64,000 bases of DNA from Adenanthera pavonina. Lineage: Eukaryota > Streptophyta > Magnoliopsida > Fabales > Fabaceae. The position numbers and the translations under genes are program-made. The stretch is from NCBI GenBank assembly GCA_026686845.1, contig JAIVEN010000011.1, forward strand, positions 24,848,501-24,912,500, in the 5' to 3' direction. The notes under the pieces were generated by a model that was not told the DNA's origin, made no database searches, and was given only the letters and a program-made list of their open reading frames with translations. Every line of letters begins with the position of its first letter. The stretch's first letter is position 1. Positions 12,738 through 24,689 of this stretch are shown piece after piece.

Positions 12738-14400
12738 CCTCTAGTCTTATGTATTTCCAGCAATACCCTTCCATTAATCTATCTACATGTCCAAAATAAT
12801 TTAATTGGAATTGTAGTAATTTTTCAGTTTTACCCCTAGTTAAATACTGTAACTTTTCAATCATCATTTTCCTTCAACATATTAATAAGGGATATATATG
12901 TATACAAAAAAAATTTTGATAACACTTATATTTTGAACTATGAAACATCTTCTCTTAGCGGCCTATGAAACTAGAAGGAGTATTAATTTCCTTTCTAAAT
13001 TTTCCTCCTTTGTAAATTTTCCTCCCGGCATTTTCTTCCTTCTTCGTAGACTTTGTACTTCTTTCTTTTATATAATATTATTAGTACCGTTCTCATAAAA
13101 AAATACTTTTAATTTTGTTTAAACAAATCGGAGGATATGAAAGTAATAGCAATATTATTAATTACTTTTTATAATTTTGGCCAATTAACTTTCCCTTTAA
13201 TGTTAAACATAAAGATTTGATAATGTTATTGACTCACTTAGGCAATTTAACCATATTCAAAAAATATTAAAAGAAGAAACATACACTTTTTTTTGGGACT
13301 ATGATACAAGCACCTTTGATAAAATAAAAAGGGTTAACAATCCAATGTAATTATTCATAATCTTATAATTTAAGGAGCGTATGAATATAGGACAAATTAA
13401 CAAGGTTAACGTTGACCATCAAATTTGGAATACGGAAAATCCTTAGATATGCATTACATCTCCATATACAACCAAAAATCCTTGTAAGCTCCTAACCTAT
13501 AGTTTGTGCAATGTATCTGTTCTTCCCTTAAAATTTGAGCCTTTTGAGTGACTGTGTCATTTAATTTAATTCATGAGATTTCCGAAACTGAATACTCTCC
13601 CTTTTCTTTTTCTTGTTTCCAAATTTATCCTTGAATTTTTTGCAAGATTGATTATTTTGAGGCGGGCCAATTAGAATAGTGGGAATACAATTTGTATGTC
13701 TTATATCAGCCAAAAAGACATTAAGAAAAGGATTTGGATTAGGCTTGCATTAAAATAACCTTTTTTTTATTCTAATGATACAAAAATAATTAATAAAGTA
13801 TTAATTTGTTTCGGCCAAGAAAAAAGAATTATTTTGTTATCTTAAATTTAGTTAACTAAATATTGGAATAAACATATAAAGTTAGACTTCATGTGCCGTA
13901 GATCACATAATTTATTTTTCGAGTTTTAGGAAAGTTGTCATTTATTTGTTAACTTTTTTAGACTATTTAAATATTATCGAGAATGACAAGCTCAGCGTTC
14001 AAAATATATGTAATTTAATTGCTAAATTCCTTTTTTAACTAATACATTAAAGCAATGTTTGTCATTCTAATGAAAGTTTGTCTCAGTTAGTAAAGATACA
14101 ACTTATACCTCAAAAGGGTATGGATTTGAATCTTAATGTTAATGTAATATTCTCATTTGTAGGTAATTTACAAGTATATTTTTGTATGCACTCTGAGTCA
14201 TAATGTCTCCCTAACCCTTGTAGACTCTCAAGATCCAACTCATATACTTTTATGCTCATAAAAAGTAATATTTACAATCTTTTATTTCTAAAATTATTTT
14301 TTATTTATATTAAAAATTGCTCAAGTTACATTAGAAGTTAGGAAATTTTTATTTAGAACACAAATCAGATGGCCTAAATATAAAGAAAACCACTAGCAGT
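12738..14400. other. AT-rich intergenic DNA, no gene
   Basis: Low-complexity AT-rich sequence with many stops in all frames. I see no protein domain, RNA gene or clear transposon terminus. It leads into the promoter of the F-box/kelch gene. Confidence 0.6.
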
Positions 14401-14406
14401 GAAGTG

Positions 14407-14420
14407 TGAAATATATAGAG
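14407..14420 (+). promoter_or_regulatory. TATA-like box upstream of the F-box/kelch gene
   Basis: The sequence 'gtgaaatatatagag' lies about 40-50 bp before a CT-rich stretch starting near 14460, which is typical of plant 5' leaders. Position and composition suggest a core promoter. No transcript evidence is available here. Confidence 0.4.
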
Positions 14421-14449
14421 GAGAAAGTTGGTGAAAGTTAGGAAAAAAA

Positions 14450-15380
14450 CAAGATAGCTTTATTGCTCTTTCTCAAATTCAGAAGATCCTCCCTCCTTCT
14501 CCTCCTCCTTTTAAGTATTTTTCTTCTTACTCTTCTTCACTAAGTTGGCTCTTCTTCTTCTTCTTCGTCATCATCACCGTCGCTGTTGTTGTTGTCAGCT
14601 TCTTATTTATTTTTGTTTGGGTAGGTCTAATTGATCATTGGTATTTCTCAATCTTTTGACCCGTGGCCTATCATTTCTTCGACCACAGGAGAAAAAAGGG
14701 GAAAGGTATGTGAAATTGCTAGCAATGTGTGCAAATTATCAATTATCTCTATTTTCAGTATTGAAAATTTCATGTTATCATTAAATTAAAATTTTTAATA
14801 TATTTGGTTCTTAAATTTTTGTTTCTTTTTTTCTCAATTCACTTCATCTAGTTTGGGAGATCTGATTTCGAAAGGTATCATTTTTAAGGCTTTGTTTCCC
14901 AATGTTTAACTCAAATTTGGTGGTCATTCATGATGGAATGGTCTTGTTATATGAAACAGTCTGAAATGCACTATGTACAAAGACTCCGTATGGTATGGAT
15001 TTTCTTCTTATATCTAAGAATAGGTTTACATGTACGGATTAGATCTTGACCAGATCATTGAACGCATGCGCTAGATTTTCTACTGATTCTAGATCAATTG
15101 GCAAAGGTGTGCTCACATTTTTCTATAATTCTTTGCATCTGTTGATGTCCAAATTTGTATTAAAGAATTCTAATTGATATAGATGTTCTCTGTCATAGAT
15201 AAAATTGATGCATGAGCTTCCATGATTCACCTTAGAGTTGGTGTCATTTTTTGTTCATAGGTAGATATGTGATTGATATGAGGCCACTATATCAGTATTA
15301 TCTGGCTAACAAATTTGAATTTTGATAGTTTAGAAATATTTTTGTTTTCTTTTATAACCAGATTTAAACTAGAAATCAAC
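14450..15380 (+). other. 5' leader of the F-box/kelch gene with an intron
   Basis: A CT- and CTT-rich leader exon runs to about 14705, where 'gaaag|gtatgtg' is a good splice donor. The best acceptor just before the coding ATG is 'tttataaccag|atttaaac' at 15361, giving a leader intron of about 656 bp (14706-15361). An alternative acceptor, 'tgttcatag', lies near 15260. Leader introns are common in this gene family. Splicing is inferred from sequence only. Confidence 0.5.
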
Positions 15381-16664
15381 ATGTCGGAGGGTCCATCTAA
15401 TATCATTTCGAGAGAATTGATAAACTCGTGTGAGCAAGAGAGCAAGGTGGCTTACAATACTCGTGTGGTGGAATTGTCAAGTTCTACGCACCAACCAAAG
15501 GAGGAGGAACATCTTTTTCAAACATCCAAACTTGCAAATTCTTCTGAGGAAGAGAAAATAAAAATGAATGCGTCTGATCTTTCCCTTCGTGAAAGGCAAA
15601 AAAATTATCAGCCAGATTCAAGTTTAATTCTACACCAGCTTGGTACCGAGTTGTTATACAACTGTCTTATTTGGTGCTCAAGGTCCGATTATGGCACAAT
15701 TGCTTCACTGAATCACAATTTTCGATCTCTTATCCGTAGTGAAGAACTATATAAGCTTAGGCGCAAGGCAGGTATCATAGAATATTGGATTTACTACTCT
15801 TGTAATCCTCTTGAATGGGAGGCATTTGATCCAATCCGTGCTCGTTGGATAAGGCTGCCTAGAATGCCTCTAAATGAATCCTTTATGCTGTCAGCTAAGG
15901 AGTCATTGGCTGTTGGCACAGAACTTCTAGTATTCGGAATGGGACTATGGTCTCCTGTCGTTTACAAATACAATATTTTGAGCTGTACTTGGTCATCTGA
16001 AATGACAATGAACACTCCTAGATGCTTGTTTGCTTCTGCCAGCCTTGGGGAAATTGCAGTACTGGCTGGTGGATGTGATCCATTTGGTAATGTCCTAAGT
16101 TCAGCAGAGTTATACAACTCAGAAAATGGAGAATGGGAGACTCTTCCATGCATGAATAAGGCAAGAAAGAAATGTTCTGCTGTTTTCATGAATGGGAAAT
16201 TTTATGTTATTGGGGGGATAGGTGATGACAACTCTACACAGCTAACATGTGGGGAAGAATTTGACCTTAAGAAGCGAAGATGGCGAATAATGCCCAACAT
16301 GTTCCTAGGTAGTCAAAATATTGGTGAGGCACCACCTTTGGTTGCTGTGGTAAAAGATGCAATGTATGCTGTAGATTATGCAGAGAGAATGATAAAGAGA
16401 TATAATAAAGGTAAAGACAATAATGATTTATGGGTCACAATTGGAATGCTGCCTGAGCGAGTAGACTCCATGAACGGATGGGGATTAGCTTTTAGGGGCT
16501 GTGGTGATAAGCTGATTGTGATAGGTGGCCGTAATGATTTGGGTCCAAGGGTAGTTGATGTTAATGCTTGTGTCCCAGGTGAAGGTGCAACACTGCAATG
16601 GAACTTTCTTGCACGTAGGCAAGTAGGAACATTTGTGTACAATAGTACAGTGATGGGATGCTAA
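15381..16664 (+). CDS. F-box/kelch-repeat protein (SKIP11/At1g74510 type)
   Basis: A single coding exon of 427 residues, probably a substrate adaptor of an SCF ubiquitin ligase: the F-box would bind an ASK/SKP1 protein and the kelch propeller would bind the target. An acidic, Ser-rich N-terminus (1-80) precedes an F-box-like segment at about 82-125, which includes LGTELLYNCLIWCSRSDYG. Kelch repeats follow from about 175 to 415, with Gly-Gly blades at LAGGCD (about 229), VIGGIG (about 276) and VIGGRN (about 380). The C-terminus VMGC is the conserved end of this plant family, and the length is normal. The frame is open 66 bases further upstream, but only from TTG, so the first ATG at 15381 is the start. 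The Arabidopsis relatives are SKIP11, At1g74510 and At5g60570. Which is the orthologue cannot be decided here. The frame is intact. Confidence 0.93.
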   Translation: MSEGPSNIISRELINSCEQESKVAYNTRVVELSSSTHQPKEEEHLFQTSKLANSSEEEKIKMNASDLSLRERQKNYQPDSSLILHQLGTELLYNCLIWCSRSDYGTIASLNHNFRSLIRSEELYKLRRKAGIIEYWIYYSCNPLEWEAFDPIRARWIRLPRMPLNESFMLSAKESLAVGTELLVFGMGLWSPVVYKYNILSCTWSSEMTMNTPRCLFASASLGEIAVLAGGCDPFGNVLSSAELYNSENGEWETLPCMNKARKKCSAVFMNGKFYVIGGIGDDNSTQLTCGEEFDLKKRRWRIMPNMFLGSQNIGEAPPLVAVVKDAMYAVDYAERMIKRYNKGKDNNDLWVTIGMLPERVDSMNGWGLAFRGCGDKLIVIGGRNDLGPRVVDVNACVPGEGATLQWNFLARRQVGTFVYNSTVMGC

Positions 16665-18530
16665 AAGCTTTTGTTTTGTTTTAGGTGCATAGTATTCCTA
16701 TGTACGAATTTTTGTTAATTATTGACAGTCTTCTATTGAATTTCAAGCAGATATGGATATGTTGATCGATATATGGGTAATCTTTGGCGCAATTGTTTCT
16801 GATAGCCGAATATAAAAATAACGTTGCACTTAATGTTTTGCATTTTTGTCATATATTTAGGTTTAAATTGTTTTAGATTTTTACACGTTAAATGCTTACT
16901 TATAAATCCATTACTTTTGGACATACTTAGTAAATTTTTTGTCATATGTTCAGCGAAAGGAGGCATATCCCAAAGACTATTAAAAAATTTAAAACCCCAA
17001 ACCTATAGATTTTGTATACCTAACCATCTCACCTTACGTTGTTAATCACTCTAGAGTATAGACCATGACAATTCGGATTTACTATATCACATAAATATTT
17101 CTACATAATATAACTACTTTTAACTTGAAAATTGGCCCTTTGTGTCTGGATTGAACAAGCTCATCGTACCATATCCCAAAACAAAAGGAACTACTATCAA
17201 AATTCACCCATTGCATCAGATTACATAAGATCCCAGTAGAAAATTACATAAAATGATAGATCAAGGACTTCATCACTGAACATAACGAATTAGGTATTAA
17301 TTTGATTGTCTACTCTACATTTATATATAAGCGCACATATATTTGCATATATATATATATATAGATATGTATATATATATATATACACCGCTACCATTAT
17401 TTAATTCAACATCAAAATAATCTAGTCTATTATTAGAATGTATGCAATATTTATATTTTTATCATATAATTAGATATTCAATAAAAATTATTAATAATTA
17501 ATTGGGTGATGATCTGTCCATTATACTGAATATGAAAAAAAAAAAGTTCCATTATTCACAACTTTTAAATTAGAAGACTACAATAAAGTGTATACTTTCT
17601 GGTGGTAACCAGGAGTATATAATTTATTTTGATTTGATTATGTATAAAAAATGTTTATATAACATTAGAATATAAGAAAAAAACAACTAAAAATTACGTT
17701 ATTTTATATTAGCAACTTGATAGGAATTGTTAAAAAAAAAATTGATAGGAATATTTTATTGAATAATACATAATTAATAATTTACTCTTGTGCAAGATAA
17801 ACAATAACTTGATGCAAACGATTTCACTAAACAATGAATTAAATTTGGGTGTTGGGGGATGGGGAGGTGGGGGGAAGGCTGAATATTTATTTTTAGTTTG
17901 GGCAAATACTTTTTTAAGAAGTTTCGGAAAAAAAAATTGGGAGGCTAAGCTATATGACATTATAAATAATGCACTTGTTAGGTCTTGTATATTTTAAGTT
18001 GGTTGATTGATAGCTAAATAATTTTAGGTCAAAAACTTCATATTTAAAACATATAAAAAAAAAATCGATGATGGAGTGTGTATTCGAGGCTTCATATTAA
18101 ACATTGGAACTGGTAGCAGTCTTCACGCAGAGAAATGGGGTTCACTAGCTTGCTTAAGGATGGGACGGGACTCAGGACACAGAAAAGCTGTGTAGTAGTG
18201 GTAGCTGAATGGAACTTTTAAAGCCAATGTAAGGAGTAGCAGTCATGGATTACGATAACTCTTCCATATTTCGTTGTGTCTCAATATATATATAAGGGAA
18301 AATCCCAGATAAATAGCAAGAAATGAAGTTATTTCCAAAATAGTAACAAAACTTGATCTAATGGCAAAAAGAAAAAGACATGAAAGTAGAATTATACAAT
18401 TTGGAAGAAAATATGGAAATGCCCTTGCTCACATAATGTAACTACGTAATCTCCCTCTCATTCCAGCCGCTCTTTCTCTCTCTCTTTCGAAAGTTAGAAA
18501 GCAAAATCTGGCACTCTCTCTGTCTCTGTC
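16665..18530. other. 3' flank and AT-rich intergenic DNA, no gene
   Basis: The F-box/kelch 3' UTR should occupy the first few hundred bases. I cannot fix a poly(A) site, and no canonical aataaa lies close to the stop. The remainder is AT-rich with homopolymers and a TA microsatellite. No coding sequence is supported. Confidence 0.6.
17347..17385. repeat. (AT)n microsatellite, interrupted
   Basis: Two TA/AT runs separated by 'gatatgt'. Confidence 0.9.
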
Positions 18531-18615
18531 TCTCGCTTGTCTCTCACTCTGTGGCAGCAAAATCAAGACTCTCGCTTGTCTCTCACTCTGTGGCAGCAAA
18601 ATCAAGACTCTCGCT
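18531..18615. repeat. 39-bp perfect tandem duplication
   Basis: The unit beginning tctcgcttgtctctcactct occurs at 18531-18569 and again, identically, at 18570-18608. A third partial copy (tctcgct) follows. It lies in a CT-rich stretch (18460-18530) that looks like a plant 5' leader, but no coding exon follows. Confidence 0.9.
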
Positions 18616-21600
18616 ACGCAAGCTCTACTAGACCCTAAAATATGTGGCTCTTGTTAAGATGGTATTCGGCATAAACTCTCTTAATTAAGTCTACCAGAAA
18701 GAGATGAAGACTTGGAACTTATTATTTTAATGTACAAAGTCCAAGAAGACTAAAGAAAAGAAAGAAATAAGATGAAAATTAAAATTAAATACCTTAAAAT
18801 AAGATTGTTAAATTACTCAAATGTCATAAAAATATATTATAAGTTAGAAAAGAAGTTCCATGCTAGTAATCTCCAGATCTAATACTAGCAATGACATGTC
18901 AAATTCCCTCAGCTTCACACTTAACTCAAGCATGTCTGGGTGACCTCAAAACTTCCTAGTTAAGCGTGTCAAATTCCCGATAATATTGGAATTAATTTCT
19001 TAAGTTATATAATTTGGTCATAACATTTTTTATATGATTTTATGAAGAGATCATTGGGTCAAATAATCATTATTGGATTAGAAATGGTTATTGTATATTT
19101 TAATTAATTATTTGGTCTTATTTCGTAAGTAAAGAGAAGTTTTAAGAAAGGAAATCTTTATATTGGGTCAATTTAAAGAGAAAATCCGAAAAATAATTTA
19201 TGAATAATAATCCAAGCACCAAAAGAGAACTAGAGGAAAAACACCATGACTACCCCTCAGGATGATAAGAGAAGCACCCATCCTAACAAATTTGTGCGGT
19301 CATAATTTTATAATTAAAAGATAGGAGAATGAATTTTCAAGGACGTTTACAATGAATTTTCAGGGTCGGTGGGGCACGTAGTTGTCCTTATTTTTATTTT
19401 CTAGGACGGTTTATTACTCGACAGTCCTAAAAAGTTAATCAGAGATATCATATGTCTAGAGTCTAGACTTTGGCGCGGCGCACTTCTAAACCTAACGTGG
19501 CAAACTCTTCTCCCTCGTGGCAAAACGCTCTGCTGGCTCTACTCCATTTTCGAGTCTGTACCTGCTCACTACTACTGTCGGCACCATCATCGCCGTCGAA
19601 CCCTAACCCATTAGCCTCTACTTCCTCTTGGACTCTGTCACAGCGGTCAACGCCCTCGAACCGTAACCCATTAGCCTCAACTCCCTCCGCCACACACAGT
19701 CGCACCATAGCCAACCATATGCCATCAACACTGCCCCCACTCCATCACTGTTCCTTGGTCGATGCCGACAAGAAGAGGGGCTAGGGAGTGTGAGTTTTAG
19801 TGCCGGCAAAACCCAAGCTCTGGTGAATCCCGTTTCCTATTTCTGTGAAACCCATTTCCTATTTCAGACCATAACCAAGAAGAGGGGCTATGAAGTCGGC
19901 CGTGCGTTTGTCTTCTCTACTGGTAAGCATCTCTTATCTATGATCACTATTCATCTCTATGACACGTTTGTAAATTAGAAATTTGGCATGAGTATGGTGT
20001 CTAATATGTCAGTATGATGGGTCTTTGGGTCGGTTTTTAAGTCCTGTGCAGCTGTGGAGAGGGGCCACTGGACAGTTTGATGCCTCTCAAATGTTCAGGA
20101 GTGTACTGTGTTTTTGTGACCCATTTGACTCTTGAAATTAGTTGTTCTGTGTTAGTATCTGCACTTTGGGGATTTTCGCTGCTCTTGTGGGAGCTAAAGT
20201 AATGATTGTAAGTCGTCCCTTGAGTTTAATTAGATGCAACTTCTCCCTCTGCCCCTATTGAAATTCTGTACGAGTTGATAGTGTGGTTTACCTATAGACC
20301 TACAAAATTTTTTTTGTTTTTAATCATAGTAATATCACAGTAATCAGTTGCCCTACTGTTATGTGTTCTAGATATAGCAGTGCATTGGAGGAGAAGATTG
20401 AGTTCCAATTTTATTTATGTATTTTGTTGTGAATTGTTGAGGAATGGTTTCTGTTTTTTATGCCATATTTAACCTTCAACTATATGTCATGTCTGAAAGT
20501 TCTGATCCCATAGGTAAAGTATTGGCATGAAAGAATTATATAACAGCATTAATTTATTCAGTCATGAACTTGGTTATCTTACATGTCAAAATTTGGTTTT
20601 ACCTTGCGGCTTATTTTTGTTCAATCTTTGTTGAAAAATGCTTCTTCTTAAATCTGCTTCAGATATGTAATGTAGACATGTATGGTTGGATTTATATTTA
20701 ACTAGGAAAATAATGAAAGTATATATACTGAGCATAAAGAGTTCACAGCATTTGAATTTGCTGGTTTAAACTTGCTTCTCAGTTTAGTGAAGAAAATATG
20801 TGTGGGACTTGGTACTTGAAACATGAATTAATTACAAGTAAATTTGGTAAGGTTATTGTCTTAGTTGTTCAGCTTCTCACCTTCTTGGCTTCTATCCCGA
20901 TCATATTTTTATTGCTGAACCTTACTTCATAATAAGTTGATACTCGTTGAATTTTTTCTTTTTGTTTGAAGGTTATTTTTGCCATCTTTCCTATCATTAG
21001 TTTATATTCTTGTTAGGAAGCAGAACCTCATGAGTTGATAGCTACATTTGGTATCAAACTATGCCTTTTTCTATGATTTTGGACGTGTGAATGTTATCAT
21101 TGAACATTTATGAGAACTGCTTCTGCCACTGAGTGTTATTCTAACATTTTTATATTACTTCTTGATATGGTATAAGCATCTTATGACTGAGAATCTTTAA
21201 AGCCTTTATTCTTTGTATGATTAGCTGTTGATATTAACTACTTTGATGTATAGAAAATTGAGTCCGTATATCTTTTTCTTTCAAAAAAAAAAAAAAGAAA
21301 GAAAGAAATTTGTTAAATCTTTGCTGAAAAATGGTTCTTCTTAAATCTGCTTCTTTAAAGTAATTTATTTTCTCATTTAAAGTGCTCTGGTATGCCCTTT
21401 ATGAGGCTGAACCATATATAGTAATTTATTTCACTTAATTGATTCTCTTACAGGCTCGTACTGACACTGACATATATTGCTAAAATAAACATAAAGTCTG
21501 TATGGTCTAAAAATCAGCAGCTGTTGATCAGTTAACGAAAAAGAAACATCTTGAACTAATAGGATCGGACATTATTTGATAAACAAATAATGTCTCAATA

Positions 21601-21638
21601 TGTGTATTGCTTTTAAAAATCACATGTAATAGGTCTAA
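18616..21638. other. Unassigned region with a GC-richer island and local duplications
   Basis: No recognised protein. At 19460-19800 composition becomes GC-richer and open in several frames on both strands. It contains a 60-bp imperfect tandem duplication (anchor 'cgaacc.taacccattagcct' at 19597 and 19657) and is followed by a possible splice donor ('tactg|gtaagcat', about 19921). This could be the first exon of an unknown or dead gene, or transposon leader sequence. A 42-bp direct repeat (20619-20660 and 21312-21353, few mismatches) lies further on. Otherwise the region is AT-rich and intron-like. Confidence 0.4.
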
Positions 21639-21874
21639 GAGCCTGTTTGGCTTCATGTCATAGGCGCTTATGACTCCAAAAAAAGTGCTTATGCTGTGAA
21701 TTCCCAAAAGCCCAGCAGTTCGTAATAATTGATTATCCCTTTTTTAAGCTCTTATGAAATAAGCTGCCCTTCAGCTGCTTTTCATAATCTATTAAGAGAC
21801 AATATCACCGTTGGAGCATATAACGGGGGTTGTTAATTTTTTACCTACTATTTTTACCAAAAACACCCTAACCT

Positions 21875-22215
21875 CTCCTTTGTTTCTCATCACCGCGTCT
21901 CAAACCCCGTCGGCCTCCTGTGCAGTCCTCCACAAAACTGTCCTCCGCCTTCTCCTTTCTTTATCATCACTGCATCAAACCTAGTTGGCCTCTGCTATGC
22001 ACTCCTCCAGAAAAGCGTCCTCTATCTTCTCCTTTCTTTCTCATCACCACCTCTGGAACCCAATTTGGTTTCTCTTGCACACTCCTCCAAAAAACCGTCC
22101 TCTAACTTCGCCTTTCTTTCTCACCACCGGATCTCAAACCCAGTTGGCCTCTCCTGCGCACTCCTTCAGAAAACCGTCCTCTTGCCTTCTCCTTTCTTTC
22201 TCATCACCGCTGTCA
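21875..22215 (+). repeat. Minisatellite, 77-80 bp unit, about 4.3 copies
   Basis: The anchor 'ctcctttctttctcatcac' (with variants) recurs at 21875, 21952, 22029, 22109 and 22189, so the period is 77, 77, 80 and 80 bp. Each unit continues with a 'caaaccc.gttggcct' block and a 'cactcctccagaaaaccgtcct' block. Because neither 77 nor 80 is divisible by three, the same peptide appears in successive frames and creates three overlapping spurious reading frames. It probably arose in the leader region of the Harbinger element. Confidence 0.9.
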
Positions 22216-22475
22216 ACTCTCCGTTGTTGCTCACAGATATGGACTCCTGTCGGCGTTTGGAGAATCCTTCCATTGCGTGAAGTTCGATTTGTGATGGTGG
22301 ATTTAGATCTGTGCGTGTAAGTGGTTCAGAAACTCAGAAAAATACTCTGGAATGTACTCTGTTTCTTTTATTTTCTTCTGTGTCAATACAAGGGAAAGTG
22401 GCCTCCTTTTATACTAGTCTCCAGAGGCATAAAACGCTGCAGATTTTAATGGAGTTTGATGGCAATTAGTGAGGG

Positions 22476-22530
22476 GGTTATGGGAGAGGGAGTTACATGG
22501 ACGGAGGTTATGGGAGAGGGAGTTACATGG
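22476..22530. repeat. 30-bp tandem duplication, G-rich
   Basis: The string 'ggttatgggagagggagttac' recurs at a 30-bp offset (about 22476 and 22506). A weaker third 'gggttacatgg' follows near 22547. Confidence 0.85.
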
Positions 22531-24689
22531 AGGTTACACAGCGGAGGGGTTACATGGTGACATAATTATGAACCGTTTCAGTAAGAGTCCTACAAGCCAC
22601 TTCCTATCGTCATCATCGTTGATCCCTTCGATCTTTGCATCTGGCACATAAGGTTATGTCCATTTCTCATATTGCTTGATCTGTTAGATTTGGACTTCAA
22701 TCTGTGTATTCGTCCTCCATATGCTTCTTGGTTCCCCTGATCTGATATCTTTCACACTCCACTATCGTAGGCTTGCAACTTGGTCATCCTCGGTGGTTGT
22801 GTGTGTTGCCTCGTCTTTTGTCTTCTACCTCCGTGGTTGTGCTTGCTCTATCAGTACGTCTTTCCTACCCTCTGTTTCAGTTATGCGTTATGCTCAAAAG
22901 AAACCAAATTTGCTATCAATCATCAAATAAAAAAAACTCTCTCCCTGTTAAATATTTAAACACATTCAGTTTCATATTAATCTTGGGTTGAGCGGTTTGT
23001 GGGAACTCTTTGTATAGTCTGTTGGCACTTCGTAGTTTTGATTCTATATCTGAAAGTTACTATTTTTTAAAGCTTTTTATTCTCCTAGCTCGTTGCAAGA
23101 TTAAGAGGTCACCTATTTGACTTATTAAACAATTTAAATTACTTCTACTATCTTTGTCAATTCTTGTGAGGTAGTATCTCAAACTATTGAAGTAAACAGA
23201 TATAACAATTATATAGTTGTCTTCATTGGATTCTACTAAGCCTATGTATTTCTAGGTTTTATCTGTCTAGACAATAAGTTAGCTGGAATCACCTTGAAGT
23301 TTTTAAGATTTCTCTAGCTGGGTTGGCTTTGGATTCAGAAGAATGGTCTTATGATTATTGTAATGTATGCTCAAATAGGACTTTTCATTAGAACATATAG
23401 GTCATTATTGATAGTAATGTATATCAATAGTAGCCTGTATTTGTCTTGTTGGTTGGCTTTTGATTTTGACAAATAATACCATAATCATTTATTCTAATGC
23501 GAATATTATTTTTCATTCCAACAAACGGATCACGATTGATTGTGATGAACTAGAAAACTCTGAAAAGGTCTCCCTTGCCATCTTTGCCGAGTCTGCATTT
23601 AAAGCCAAACCGTGTTCTGAGATGTTGCTCTAAATTCTGACAATAATCTCTCTTCTTGCTACCTCTAGCCGCTCTCATAATTCTTTCCAGACCTGTATGT
23701 TTCCTTTGCTCCATGCATGCGGGATGGCTATGGGGTTTTGGTGCATACTTACCACATGCACACCCATAAAATGAAAAACCAGGATATATGAATGATGTTA
23801 ACATAACTTGAATTCTGGATTAGCTAGTACTCTTTCATGGGTGGTGAATTCATTCAGGTAGGAGCACTTTTAGGTGTTATTTTGATGTTCAAATTTCTTT
23901 TCCTTGTCTGGATCATATTTAAAATTTGCTTTTGTTTTGCCCACTTACTGTTGACAAAAAATGAAAAATAATTGTTGTTTTCAGCGATTTAGAATTCAAT
24001 GTGTATATGCCCATGCATAAAGACACCACTTTAACAAAAGAAAATGGGTTAGAGATTTGTAGCACTGTAGGCATGAATACTAATTTCTTTTCTCTTTTAT
24101 GGGATGCGATTTTAGTGTTTCCTTTCCTATTAGAGTTTATTATAGAATTTGTAGTTAGCATGTATTTATGAAGACTTGACCTTTTGTATATATGTAGCTT
24201 GCACCACAAATTTCAATTTATTCTTTATGTTGATTCTCATTCTCATATTGGGATGATGATATGCTGATAAAAAACTAGACGTAAGTGATAAATGGGGAAT
24301 CTTTTTAGTGTCTGACTAAATGAGCTAGGATTATTTGGAAAAGCTATACTATGGTGATGCAGTTAGGAGGAATGTGTGGTAGAGCGGGTGTTAACTAATT
24401 AAATTGACTGGAATAGTGTCAAATATATAGTTTCACATATAACAAGCATCAATTGGCGAATCTTCTTAGTGTCTGACTAAATGTACTAATATTGATGATC
24501 AATTTAATGTGCTTTTTGTTGTTAGTGTTTTGTCTATACTGCATCCGCGAGAGTGTCTTTGTCTTTGATGGGTCATTGTTTTTGTTTTAGATTTTTGGTC
24601 AAGTCCTTTTTGTGGCAGCCCTATTTCCTTGTTATAAAAGCGTTGAATTCTTTAGCTAAACTTTATGTTTAGAGTCATGAGTAATGAGA

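Noticed and set aside
15315..15380. Upstream 22-residue extension of the F-box/kelch protein
   Set aside because: It begins at TTG, is unlike the family N-terminus and overlaps the likely leader-intron acceptor at 15361. The ATG at 15381 is preferred.
19470..19809. Overlapping frames on both strands (104, 83 and 63 residues)
   Set aside because: Open frames are expected in a short GC-richer block. There is no domain, no conserved motif, and a 60-bp duplication explains part of the pattern.
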